From: Telmatactis stephensoni
Lineage: Eukaryota > Cnidaria > Anthozoa > Actiniaria > Isophelliidae
Reading direction: 5' to 3'
DNA length: 64,000 nucleotides
Assembly (NCBI GenBank): GCA_029948255.1
Contig: JALIZF010001889.1
Coordinates: 310,001 to 374,000 of the forward strand
Shown here: piece by piece, positions 12,617 through 22,439 of the stretch
Layout: each line of letters starts with the position of its first letter
Numbering within the stretch: the stretch's first letter is position 1
Translations under genes and position numbers: made by a program
The notes under the pieces: generated by a model
Told to the model about the DNA's origin: nothing
The model's database searches: none
Seen by the model: the letters and a program-made list of their open reading frames with translations, nothing else

Positions 12617-13124
12617 TAGTCCAGTCCCAGACTCTCTTTCTTGCCGCTCCAGGACTCGCGGAGAAAGAGAGTCCAGTATAACTTGCATGCGCATGTGCAA
12701 AATGAGCCAATCAATTAATTAATTAGTATTTTGCGAGCTTGCAATATGCAAATGTAAATGTTTGGTAGCAGTGGTAGTGATGCGTATCGAAAAATTCACA
12801 AATACGTCTTTCACAACTGTCCATCCGTAAATGGCCTGTAACTGCTCAAACTTTGGTAAAAGGTTATAGTTGGTTTTTCCAAGTGCATAGCTCACTGAAT
12901 CAATAAATGGCTTTCCGAAATGAGACTGATATCGTGTATACAAAACACTTTCTTCTTCAGCCATCTTGAATCATTAGATGACTTTAGGATTTGTAACCAC
13001 GCGATCACCACATTCATGTGGTGATCGCGTGGTCACTAAACTGACATGCGCATGCAAGTTATACTGGACTCTCTTTCTCCGCGAGTCCTGGAGCGGCAAG
13101 AAAGAGAGTCTGGGACTGGACTAC
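12617..13124. mobile_element. hAT-like non-autonomous element carrying a captured exon
   Basis: About 80-bp near-perfect inverted arms begin TAGTCCAGTCCCAGACTCTC. The element is flanked by perfect 8-bp copies of GAACAGTG (12,609-12,616 and 13,125-13,132), the target-duplication length of hAT elements. Between the arms lies a coding-looking fragment on the minus strand (12,790-12,964) and a short hairpin of ACCACGCGATCACC (about 12,997-13,036). Confidence 0.75.
12790..12964 (-). pseudogene. Captured 5' exon of a RecQ-like helicase gene (fragment)
   Basis: An ATG in good context (CAAGATGG) opens a frame whose first about 58 residues look like real protein, with a segment reading L-P-K-F-E-Q-L-Q-A-I followed by K-D-V-F-V-N. 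That resembles the motif-0/Q-motif region just before Walker A in DEAD/RecQ-type helicases of cnidarians. The resemblance stops where the P-loop should begin, and the frame then runs into AT-rich sequence. It lies wholly inside the 8-bp-TSD element, so it is most simply a gene piece picked up by the transposon. The assignment rests on recalled patterns. Confidence 0.4.
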
Positions 13125-13132
13125 GAACAGTG

Positions 13133-14380
13133 GAGCTCTTTCCTTTTATTTTGTACGACCCACGCGAATTAAGATCAGATAATCACTTCTGCGCCAGCAT
13201 TATTAGGTATTTTACAGGTAGTTCAGTTCGTTCTCCTAGGCCTAATAATGCTGTGAGCGACATTAGGGAAAAACGTTAATTTGGGCATGCGTGCATATTA
13301 CGATGTTTTCTTGAGAAATATGCGAGTTTTAGCTTGAAATGAAATGTTCGTATTCTTGGTGTATATACCTAATCAAAATTTTTCTTGTATACTTTTGCGA
13401 GACAAAGATATTGCATTAATGCAGGTATTATATGAATATTAGCCACAAGTTTCAAGAACTGACCTTAAGTTTTGACATTTTGTGAAAACCATTGTTGAAA
13501 GCAAGCGTAAAAGCCAAATTTGTATAAGTTTACAAAAGTACGAAGACGTGACTACGAGGCATGCGCAGACGTTTTTCGCTAATGTCGATGTTAGCAGTAA
13601 TTACCTATTAAATACAGAATACAGTCAGCTATAATCAAACTCAGTTATATCAATCCTTGGTCAAGGTCTTAAAGGGAGGTCTTGATTACTAATTACACTT
13701 CAAACTTTCCGTCAATTCACGAATCACGCTGTTTGACATCCACATTGAAACAATGTCTTCTTGGTAGAGACAAATGAAAACTGCCGTCTTAGTGTGGAAG
13801 AGCAAGACTTGACCGCCGCCGGCATGGAGTTTTCTTTGATAACCGGGATAACTCTTGTTTTCTTTTCCCTGGGACCCAAATCGATAAAAGGTATTAAGCT
13901 AATTCAGCTAGAAGTTTTAAACTTTAAAACTTTAAAACTTAAGGGTGACAGAAGGTCAGCGCGGGGGTCACTCAAGCGGGACCTGACAGTCCGTATGACA
14001 TATCAATAGTCACCAAAATAGACCAGATTTCAAGACTTTTCGATGAAATTCTATGATATTGAAGGCAATTCTAAAAACCTAGCAGTAGATTAAAGAAACA
14101 AAATATATATTTAAGCTTCCTGCGTATTCTTTGTGCGAAAAGTTGAAATTCCAAGTACGTATTTTCGCCTTCATGTAGAGTCGGAGTCGGATATCAAATA
14201 GCTAGCTAGGCGTGCCACTTTTTGACCACTATAGGCTACAAAAAATGGGCCTCGCGCATAATGTATTTAGTTAATGAAAAACCTAGCGTCAAATTTATAT
14301 AGTTTGCTAAATCTCCCGCATTTTGATATGTGATACATCTATCGTTCTGAGAAATTTCTTGTGTAAACACTTCGCCACTT
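13133..14380. other. Intergenic, nothing recognised
   Basis: No supported gene. Scattered short frames only. A short direct repeat of ACTTTAAAACTT lies near 13,920. Confidence 0.4.
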
Positions 14381-14569
14381 GAACCCACACCACTATTCGG
14401 GGAGAGTAGGCCATGAAGTTGCCGGTGGTGTGGTCTGACCTACACTACCAGCACTGAGGTCGGCTTGGCGTAAATGCAATAATGGGCTACTTGTCAATGA
14501 GACCTCATACTATAAATACAGCAAGTAGTCTAATGAGCTTTGCCAAGTGCTGGGACCATACAGATACAG

Positions 14570-14709
14570 ATGGCTTCACAAGTATTGTATGCTGTGATTT
14601 TGATCATTCTTATAAAGGCTATCGAAGTAAAAGCTACCAACGAAGATTCGCAGGGTTCCAAAGAGCAAGATTCAAGAGATTTCCCGCATTTTATTCATCA
14701 AATAAACAA
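14570..14709 (+). CDS. Small secreted protein, exon 1 (signal peptide)
   Basis: Translation from ATG 14,570 begins with a classic signal peptide: MASQVLYAVILIILI, then a polar boundary ending in VKA, a plausible signal-peptidase site after about residue 22. The rest is an acidic/polar linker of about 25 residues. The exon ends at a strong donor (AA|GTAAGC) in phase 2. The start was chosen because the only frame through the donor that also opens the downstream exon begins here. No long frame exposes this exon, because the intron interrupts it. I do not recognise the family. It could be a peptide precursor, a small effector or a lineage-specific secreted protein. Confidence 0.6.
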
Positions 14710-14785
14710 GTAAGCTTGTGGATTTTCTAATGGCCGATAAAACTACATTTTCTAATATAATTTGCTACATTTTCATTCTTTTCAG

Positions 14786-15011
14786 CCTCATGATTTATAA
14801 TATATCAAAAGATCTGGAAAAGAAAACAGAGGCTGAGTCATATGAATCTGTTTTAAGCCGTATAGTACCAACTATATTAAAGGAATCGGGAGCAACAAAT
14901 GTACTCGTAAATAGTAGAATTATAAATTCGATGGAGACCCAAGTATATAAATTGCGAAGAAAAGCAAAGGAAGTCTGTAGAAAAATTCATATGAGAGAGC
15001 CTGGACACTAA
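14786..15011 (+). CDS. Small secreted protein, exon 2
   Basis: The exon begins after a polypyrimidine acceptor (CATTCTTTTCAG) and accepts phase 2, matching the upstream donor exactly. It continues the frame for 74 more residues to TAA, giving a predicted total of 121 aa. It is lysine/glutamate-rich and helical, with a single cysteine near the C terminus (V-C-R-K) and no obvious domain. The 76-bp intron is short but workable. Composition suggests a soluble helical secreted product. Transcript evidence is needed to exclude further exons. Confidence 0.6.
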
Positions 15012-15094
15012 TTTAGGCAAATGTCACCTCATGTATGGCAATAAGTTTGATATGATCCATGCAGCTTGTTTTTGGCTCAGCTGGCTAATTGGAT

Positions 15095-15890
15095 AATTGT
15101 AAGCTTTTAAGCTGGCCCACTTATACCAGAAACACAGAAACAGGTATAGCAACAATACATTTCTTTGGTCCCATGCTCCGGAATATTCAAATGAGCTAAA
15201 CAAGTGTTTTATGACCATATTTGGCAACGGTATGACCTTCAAAAATGGCGGAACAATTTCCCCATCTACATGTTGCTCACTTTCCAGCAGCTTATAGTGA
15301 TCAAATCATGTTCCAAACGAAACAGAATTTTATTTCAAGGTAACTGACTAAATTGTGAAGACTCGGAGCCCATGCCAGGGCAATTTTCTGGTAAGGAAAG
15401 GCTTGAATCGTAACCTCGAATGTGAAGTAATTTTACATAAGATTTTATGCTTGTAAACAGACAGTCATTATTTTAAAAAAAATCAAATAAATAGAAGCGC
15501 TTAGGTAGACACTAAATACGTTGTTTATTTGTTTGTTCTGAATGTGTTTAAAGTAGTTGAAAGAGCGATAAAATGCTTTGTAAATCCATTTACGTTTGCC
15601 TTGAGAACTCACCATTTTGAGCTGATCGTAAACTTTCTTTTCAGAGTACGAAGTTGCACTTAATGATGTCCAAAGTCATAAAAAATGCAAAATATACTTT
15701 AATAATGACCGAAATTAAAAATTACAAATAAAAGCTACAAAACATATTTTTGGCCATTTTCAAAATATGGTCAAAAAGCGCCTTTGCCTCATTTGCATAA
15801 TTTGAATATTCCGGAGTATGGGACCTGTGTTACACGTTTCAACTCCCTTATGTGTTTCTGCTTATACTTTATGGACTAAGCTGAACTTTT
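15095..15890. mobile_element. Inverted-repeat element ending in CCGGAATATTCAAAT arms
   Basis: The phrase GGTCCCATGCTCCGGAATAT (15,167) is inverted as ATATTCCGGAGTATGGGACC (ends 15,825). Weaker pairing extends outward (ACCAGAAACACA against TGTGTTTCTGCTTAT). No target duplication could be fixed. The interior is AT-rich and non-coding. Confidence 0.5.
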
Positions 15891-16250
15891 AAAAAACAAG
15901 GTTAGCAAAAGGTCATCATGCGGTTCATTTTTCTTAGTGGGGGACACGGAGTAAATAGGGTGGTATTGCTTTTGAAATCTGATAAGCAATAGATTGGAAG
16001 GTTTTAGAGATGATACTCCAAATGGTCTACGTTTTTTTATATTCGGTCCAAGTATCCCCTAGCCTCGATTCGAGCATAGTCTAAATAGCCGAATAACAGT
16101 GTGATAAAGGTGGATCAAGTCACTTTGCACTGGGAATACTTCAAGAGGATAAAGTCCAAGTTGAACCACTCCTCAGTTTTCGGGTTCAATTCCCAATCTG
16201 AGAAGAACTTGTACTTCATCCCTTCTGCAAGGTGTACCTTGATGGATCCT
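15891..16250. other. Intergenic, nothing recognised
   Basis: A 61-codon frame (16,101-16,286) overlaps the left end of the next element and matches nothing known to me. Confidence 0.35.
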
Positions 16251-16254
16251 TTAA

Positions 16255-16902
16255 TGTGGGACGACGATGAAATCTTGACCGTTTGAAAGACGATTTTTCG
16301 GATTAAAAATCAAAATATTAGTTGAGTAAAATAGAAATCCGATGTTTAAAAAAATTGGGAAAAAATTATATATCTAAAATTTTGAGTTGAATTGTCTCTA
16401 AATGCCGTCCGCCATTAATCCATCTGGTACTTTGAAAGGAAAAATTGCTGAAAAGTGAAAACTGATTATTTTTTATCAGAAGGTGAATATAGCTAAATAA
16501 CTTACTACTTTCCGCCAAAAAAATGCATTTTAAGAGAACAATAGCGTTGAGTAACTGACGTCATATGACGTCAGTTACTCAAAATTTAGATGCTAAAATA
16601 CTTAACAATTTCTATCCGTCTCCTCTAAATAAGAAGAAAATGTTTCTTCATGCATGGTGATAGTTGGAGCCATATTTATCGGTGTGACTGAGTTTCAAGT
16701 CATTTTCATTCGTTTTAAATTTTCATCCAAGTGGTCCTTTGAATAATGGCGGCCGATAAAAGCAGAGGAAAATAGCTCCTTTTGAGGTTGTTCTTTTTAT
16801 CGTACGACAGAATTGCTTTGACATGTTAATATGAATGCTATAAGGATGTTAACAAATATAAAAATAATAAGGGCGCTAATTTCATTGTCGTCCCACTTTA
16901 AA
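16255..16902. mobile_element. TTAA-type inverted-repeat element with a central perfect palindrome
   Basis: The termini are TGTGGGACGACGATGAAAT at the left and ATTTCATTGTCGTCCCACT at the right, bordered by TTAA. Near the middle, 16,550-16,581 is an uninterrupted perfect palindrome centred on TGACGTCATATGACGTCA. No protein is encoded. Confidence 0.55.
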
Positions 16903-16904
16903 TT

Positions 16905-17215
16905 GAATCTTTGGCACATCCTCATAAGTGCCAAGTCATGTAACAAGGCAAGCAATATTTTTTGAAATTGATTTTTTTTTAGATAGCCTTAATGTGGTTC
17001 TTCCAGTTTAAATGAGAGTCAAGATAGACTTTTACTTAATTTACTTCCTATAGACAATTTGACAGTTGCAGTAACTTTCTTTTGAGGTGGGTGAAATATT
17101 ACAAAATGTGAAATGTGTTCAACATTCAAGGAAAGTTTGTTTGCACACATCCACTAATTAATGTTTTTCAATTCATCATTAATAGTTGCTTCTAGTGAAA
17201 GTAGGCTTTTATATA
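16905..17215 (-). pseudogene. Non-LTR retrotransposon 1: 3' part of reverse transcriptase
   Basis: The minus-strand translation contains a run like L-E-A-T-I-N-D-E-L-K-N-I-N-E-W followed by N-K-L-S-L-N and F-V-I-F-H-P-P-Q-K-K. This is the characteristic stretch just after the catalytic YADD/FADD box of CR1/Jockey-type reverse transcriptases. It continues the retroelement whose catalytic part is at 18,797-19,114, and the two are separated by an inserted element. Stops are present. Confidence 0.6.
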
Positions 17216-17396
17216 AAGATTCAAACGCTAGGGCGACGGTTTGCATTGAAATTCAAGACCGAGGGCTGCATCTTGAATTTCAATGCAAACCCGAGCCCGT
17301 GCGTTTGAAGTAGTTTAAAAACTAACAAAACCCTATTTTTATTGTTTCAATGCAAAAATTCTGGAAATAAGAACACAAATCATCGGATTTATTATT

Positions 17397-18366
17397 ACTC
17401 GTGCCCAGGCCTTTAGGCCGGGAACGAGTTATAAACTGCAAATGTTTTTTTTTTTCCTCTTTTCGTCTCGAGAATGCAGCATTCTTGCGCAATCGGTCAC
17501 GTGTTACACCCCTGATTGGTTAAGAACGTAAAAAACAATGCCCTTCATTCATCACCTCCGTAGTGAACGCCAGCGAGGAACTTTAGGAATGCAAGATGGC
17601 CGACTACAAAGAAAATAGCTTTCAGAGATAGGCTTTTCCTGCAGTAGCACAATGTAATTTGGAGCTTTTAACTCGAGATATACCTATATACTTATAAGAG
17701 CTTCAGAATGGGCTGTTATTTTGAGCTTGATCTCCAATACTTTGACCAAATATCGAACTCTCAATGGAGTACTTGAAACCGAAGCTCTCGAGACGCGATA
17801 AAGAAGTGATTCCTTTTTTGAGCTGGAAATCTACGAATTTCTCACCCTACATGTTGCTAAACGAACGCATATGGAGGCAAGTCAATTATATTTCTCATTC
17901 AAGCATTCAAGAGATCTTGAGAGGTTTTTATACTGAATTTTTATATATTTATATATTTTCATGGAACCAAGGCTCTATTTGACCTGATGCTTTTGGTCAC
18001 GTAATGGGTAAAACATCCGAAACATGAACGAAAAAATACACGATTTGTTATTGTGTCAAAAACGTCGTTGTAGAAGTCTTTACAGCAAACAATTGAGATA
18101 TATAGTGAAATAAAAAGTTGAATAAACTGGTATATTTTTGCATGTTGGAGATATCTAATATCCATGCATAAAGGCAAACACTAATAGCTGCTGACGGACA
18201 AATTGACTAATCAGATATTCTTTAAAAAGGTCAAAAAAGGTCTTTATTATGTTACGGTGAAGTGAAGAATGCGTCGGCTCTGGGAAGAGTACGAACGGGG
18301 CCGGTCATTGAAGCCTCTCCTAAAAGGGGCTCCCAGGGCACGAGTGAACGCACGTGTGCGTCTAGT
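17397..18366. mobile_element. Copy of the ACTCGTGCCCAGG...CACGTGTGCGTCTAGT element
   Basis: It begins TACTCGTGCCCAGGCCTTTA and ends GCACGTGTGCGTCTAGT, about 970 bp. It is the same family as 56,836-57,821, whose boundaries are fixed by the interrupted palindrome there. It contains a T-run after CTGCAAATG and no plausible protein. Confidence 0.65.
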
Positions 18367-18477
18367 TATCATTATTATTATTATTTTTTAAAGTTATATC
18401 GAGTATTTATATGTGCATCAAATTAACGTCGAACAATAGCTGTTGTTGCTTAAAATTCCGTCATTGTCAACGATTTA

Positions 18478-18560
18478 CCGGATAGCATAGTGGTAAGTGA
18501 ATGGACCGTAAGATGCTAAGGGTTGAGGGTTCAAGGCTTGGTAGGGTCGATTCGTAAGAT
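18478..18560 (+). repeat. tRNA-like (pol III promoter-like) segment
   Basis: It has an A-box-like TAGCATAGTGGTAAG stretch and a B-box-like GGGTTCAAGGCT about 40 bases downstream, the arrangement of tRNA-derived SINE heads. It does not fold into a convincing cloverleaf. Confidence 0.35.
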
Positions 18561-18796
18561 ATCATTAACGATTTTTTAAAGGTTAGAATAGTCAATTTCT
18601 TAAATTTCAAGACTTTCTGACTTCTAGTGTGTGTCTAGAATCTCAAATGTGCATTGAAGGTAAAAACTCTCAAATGTGTGTATTAATGACTAAAGAACCC
18701 TAATGCAGGTCTTGAATTCAAAATTCAAAACCTGTCTCGGGTCTTCCCCCGAAATTCAATGCAAAACCTACATTAAACAATGGAAATAGGGTGTGG

Positions 18797-19510
18797 TTAG
18801 TTTTTAAGAGAGTAGAAGAGATTTGTATCATCAGCAAACAGGTGGAATTTCAATATTGAAGAGCAAGATGAAATATCATTTATATACAAAAGAAAAAGTA
18901 GTGGACCTAAAACAGAGCCTTGGGGCACTCCACATGACACAGAGGTATATTCTGAAGAAACATGTGATAAAGTAACATATTGCTTCTTGTTTGATAAATA
19001 AGAAACAAACCATTCATATGAGAGACCCCTAATTCCACAACAATAAAGCTTACTAAGAAGTATTTGGTGGTTTAATGAATCAAAAGCTTTTTGAAGGTCT
19101 AAAAAATACCGCATGAAAATTTCCCTTCCTCTATAGCTCTTTGAATTTTGTCAACAATGAGTAATAAAGCATGAGTGGTTGAGTGCTTGGCTCTAAAACC
19201 AAATTAAGACTCACAAATGATACGTTGTTCTTCCAGGTATTTAACAAGTCTTTTATGCATAAGTTTTTCTAGAATTTTATTCAAATTAGAAAGAAGTGAT
19301 ATGGGCAGGTAATTAGATAGTGAAGTTCTTGAGCCTTTTTGAAGATCGGAATACCTTTTGCAACTTTCAAGTTTTCAGGCACTAGGCCAGTCGAAAAAGA
19401 AAGATCAAAAATGAATTACAGGGGCTTAGAGAGAATGGTTTTTAAGATTTTTAGAAGAAAGGTAGGTATACTGTAAGGTCCATTGGCTTTTTTAGAAGAT
19501 AGACTATCTA
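18797..19510 (-). pseudogene. Non-LTR retrotransposon 1: catalytic reverse transcriptase region
   Basis: The open part (18,797-19,114) shows L-D-L-Q-K-A-F-D, G-V-P-Q-G-S-V-L-G-P and F-A-D-D-T-N, the RT fingers/palm blocks with the catalytic FADD. Further 5' (19,115-19,510), the SLLSNLNKILEKLMHKRLVK-like fingers block and a KHSTTHALL block are readable but broken by stops and frameshifts. CR1/Jockey-like order. Inactive. Confidence 0.75.
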
Positions 19511-19513
19511 TAA

Positions 19514-19712
19514 CAGGGGCGGATCCAGGATTTTGCGAAGGGGGTGTCCCAAATAGGCCTCTTGAGAAATAACGTCACATCCAAGATGGATGGCCTCCTA
19601 ACAATGGAATCTGATGACGTCATCTCGCAAGAAGCCTATAGCAAAAAAAGGGTAAGTACGGCGCTAGTGGGGGTGTCCGGTGCACCCATGGACACCCCCC
19701 TGGATCCGCCCC
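19514..19712. mobile_element. Short MITE with CAGGGGCGGATCCAGG termini
   Basis: Perfect inverted ends (CAGGGGCGGATCCAGG and complement) are flanked by TATAA on both sides. It interrupts the retrotransposon 1 frame: the protein reads through if the element and one TATAA copy are skipped. A diverged relative lies near 33,080-33,125 (CCCCCTGGATCCGCCACTGG). Confidence 0.75.
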
Positions 19713-19790
19713 TGTATAATCTGTTCAATTTCACTTGATACTGAGGACTCCTCAACAACGCTCGAGTTAACCATAGTAATTTGTTTCATG
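19713..19790 (-). pseudogene. Non-LTR retrotransposon 1: continuation upstream of the MITE
   Basis: The minus-strand frame gives an E-S-S-V-S-S-E-I-E-Q-I-I run that continues directly into the D-S-L-S-S-K-K-A-N-G block on the other side of the inserted MITE. Confidence 0.55.
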
Positions 19791-20535
19791 TATCGTGTGT
19801 ATGTGGTATTCCTGTGTTGTCACAAACTGACACTTAATCAAAGCAACCAGACAGTAAGATCGGCTGAAACTCCTTTAATCTTCTTGTACTTCTTTGAACT
19901 TTGACTTTATACAACTATACAACTGTTTTCCTCAGAGTGCATGGTCTTACTACACTGTTTTCAAACTCGCCCGACTCTCTTATATATCCTTATGGTTCTA
20001 AAAATAACTCATTATTATATACAATCATGATACTAAATATAGATATTACATCATTCTAGAAATCTCTACAAATCTCTACTGGTACAATTAAGCATGACTC
20101 AGCATTTCTCTTAGCTAAGACTAGAATGTTCTGGAAAATACTCAACTCACACACATAATACATAAAGAATGTTCTAGAAAGTTCTTGTTGATATGTGGTG
20201 GATTCTAGATTCATCACAGTGTCGTCTCGTTAATATATTCACGTGATGTTCACATGTTGTCTCGTATCACTTGTCAATATGTCTCGCATGTACTTGTTTT
20301 CAATGTTTTATCCGATGTCCTCATCGATTGGTAAGTGTTTTGTTTCAGTTTTTTTGTGATTTTCCATTGTCTTTGTATTCCGCATGTCAGTGATTAAGTG
20401 TTTAATATGTGTTCGTTTGTTTCTTGTTTTTAAGGATTTTACTTTATACTTGACTGTTTACACATGTACGCCGTGTATATAATCTGGGTTTGAAACATTG
20501 AAGCATTGTAAAACCTTCGATGAGGATCGTTTGTG
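19791..20535. mobile_element. Unidentified insertion within retrotransposon 1
   Basis: Sequence between two readable parts of the retrotransposon linker has no similarity to it and no coding potential. A second, in-phase part of the linker begins near 20,540. Ends were not resolved. Confidence 0.35.
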
Positions 20536-20757
20536 TGTATTACCTCTACACTTGACGTACAAGGAAATAGATAAAAACTTGAAGATGGTTTTGATTTTAT
20601 GAAGCTTAGGGGAGATGTTGGTCTAGTGGCAACAGAATTGCTCATTAATGAACCAACATTTGCAAAATAATTGTTGAAAGAATTTGCCATGGCGTCCAAA
20701 TCAGTAATAATTGTAACATCTTCCAGAATGACTTGGAATGAATGATATGACATAGTA
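20536..20757 (-). pseudogene. Non-LTR retrotransposon 1: 5' linker before the RT domain
   Basis: It contains a M-A-N-S-F-N-N-Y-F-A-N-V-G motif, the hallmark of the endonuclease-RT linker in CR1/Jockey-like elements. The element is truncated just upstream, so no endonuclease domain is present. Confidence 0.65.
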
Positions 20758-20759
20758 GG

Positions 20760-21250
20760 TATTAAAATGGTCTTTATCTATCTCATTAGCAACGTCCATG
20801 TGAACTGGAATCCAGCAAACGCGTTGTATAATATGTATGTGGTGTATACAAAACTAACAAAAGATGAAAAGTTGTTACAACAGTTGCAAATTTGTCGTTC
20901 ACCCGAGTTAGTATGTACACACTTCAAGACCGCAAAATGTAGGGGCTCGAATCTGGAAAAAAAGATAAATCCACACAACTTTATTGACTGAGAGTGACAC
21001 GTATAGTATGTCAACCCCATGTCAACTGATAGAAGTGCCCCTAGTGATTGACTAATCATTATGGCTATAAAGTCATTTATCTTGTAGCTCGAAATTAAAC
21101 CAGATGCTGTCAGTGGAAAAGACAAAAAACTACTACTTGACCCTTTGTTCAGATCAAGAAATGAAATTTAAACGGTGGCAATCTTGTTGATGTTGTCGTT
21201 GTTTTTGTAATGCGTGCCTAGTGTCCAATCGCACCTTTGTGAATTCTTCA
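20760..21250. other. Intergenic, nothing recognised
   Basis: Frames of 74-115 codons overlap on both strands (20,767-21,125) but none shows domain-like composition or supported splice sites. Confidence 0.35.
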
Positions 21251-21382
21251 ATTGCAATCATTCCCAGAAGAGTAAATCGAACAAAAGACATAGCAGCCAT
21301 GTTGGTGGTCTTGACAAAAGAAAACCACCAATATGTCTGCCATGGCTTTTGTTCAATTCACTCTCCTAGGAATGATTGCAAT
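21251..21382. mobile_element. Short palindromic element
   Basis: ATTGCAATCATTCC at the left is inverted as GGAATGATTGCAAT at the right, with pairing continuing inward for about 55 bp per arm. Typical of a small foldback MITE. Confidence 0.6.
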
Positions 21383-22086
21383 CCAATAATAACGATTTTG
21401 ACATGATCATACCGTTGTGAAGCGTGTAGTTACCACACCTTTGTCATCAGTTGGTATCCACGAGTTCACTTTTATGGTACCTTTGATTATTTGATGTGAA
21501 CTTTGTCGTTTCAATCATTAACAAGGGGCTCCACTCATGCCTATTTTTTCTGAGTTTGGATGGAGATGAGGTTCCAATGCAATTAAGTGGATGGTCGGTG
21601 GAATATATATCCAGAGTACAGTAACAGTTTGTTTAAGGTGTTACTAATCAAAATGTTTCCCAATACCTTAATTTCAGCTTAGCATGAATGCGAGTGTTAT
21701 GAAATACAATACTGTCGTTTCTTTTTTCGTGCCTTCGGGAAAGAAAGCAAATAAATACCCCTAGAGTCTAGGGTCATTATTGAATTTCAGGCAATCTGCT
21801 GTTCACTGATTAATACGCTTTCTTTTATTAATTGAGCCTGTTTTAGAAACCCAAATCCTTTAGAAAACTTTCAACGGTAGCTTGTAAGGGTTTCCCATTA
21901 CATGGACGTCGATCATGATATTATAGGTAAACTAATTTTTCTCGATATTAATAATGCAAATTTCTATTCGTGCGCTTACTATTTCCTCAATTCATCCACA
22001 AACGCAATTACTTATGCAAGTCGTCGTAGTTACAATCTTTTTCCTTCTCACAAATGTACAACATGAAACTGCTATAGAAAACTATT
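21383..22086. other. 3' flank of the large minus-strand gene
   Basis: It holds the presumed 3' UTR just left of the stop at 22,087 and otherwise AT-rich sequence without recognisable features. Confidence 0.35.
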
Positions 22087-22208
22087 TTATTTCTCACCCA
22101 GAGTATCCTTGATCCTCGACAGTGTAGTCTTCATTCCCTTATGCTTCCGTTCATGTTGTAATTCACGAACCACATCATCCAAAGTTTGGGATCCCTCTGA
22201 ATGGATTG
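22087..22208 (-). CDS. DED/helical-repeat protein A, exon 5 (C terminus)
   Basis: The exon follows an acceptor (TTTCCATCAATAG) and is entered in phase 1, matching the upstream donor AAAG|GTAAGC. It encodes about 40 residues, A-I-H-S-E-G-S-Q-T-L-D-D-V-V and then a charged helix, ending at TAA. An almost identical exon closes the paralogue at 61,967-62,070. This shows it is a real last exon and not read-through. Function of the tail is unknown. It looks like a short amphipathic helix suited to self-association. Confidence 0.75.
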
Positions 22209-22439
22209 CTATTGATGGAAAATATAGTGAACATTCGGTGATTGAATGGTCGATAAACCATGGGTCATTAATGTAGTTGACGGGTCTATTACAAGCAGCT
22301 AATAAGTATTTGTTGGAAACATTATGGCTGCAAGGGGACTAAGACCTACTGTAAGTGGTCATGATAAATCAATTCAGTATTATAAAACGGAAAACGGGGC
22401 GGGTTGTTCAAATATGTAGATATAGAATTGCCGGCTTAC

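Larger units (their letters stand above)
17218..18792. mobile_element. Insertion splitting retrotransposon 1, itself containing a nested element
   Basis: Inverted phrases AAAAACTAACAAAACCCTAT (17,319) and ATAGGGTGTGGTTAGTTTTT (ends 18,806) bracket the segment, along with palindromic TTGAATTTCAATGCAAAC blocks near 17,230-17,310 and 18,710-18,765. The reverse transcriptase reading resumes on either side. A tRNA-like head occurs at 18,478. Exact ends and target duplication were not resolved. Confidence 0.45.

Noticed and set aside
22408..22439. Continuation of the large exon to the in-frame stop
   Set aside because: A strong donor at 22,439 and an in-phase last exon shared with the paralogue show the frame ends at 22,440.
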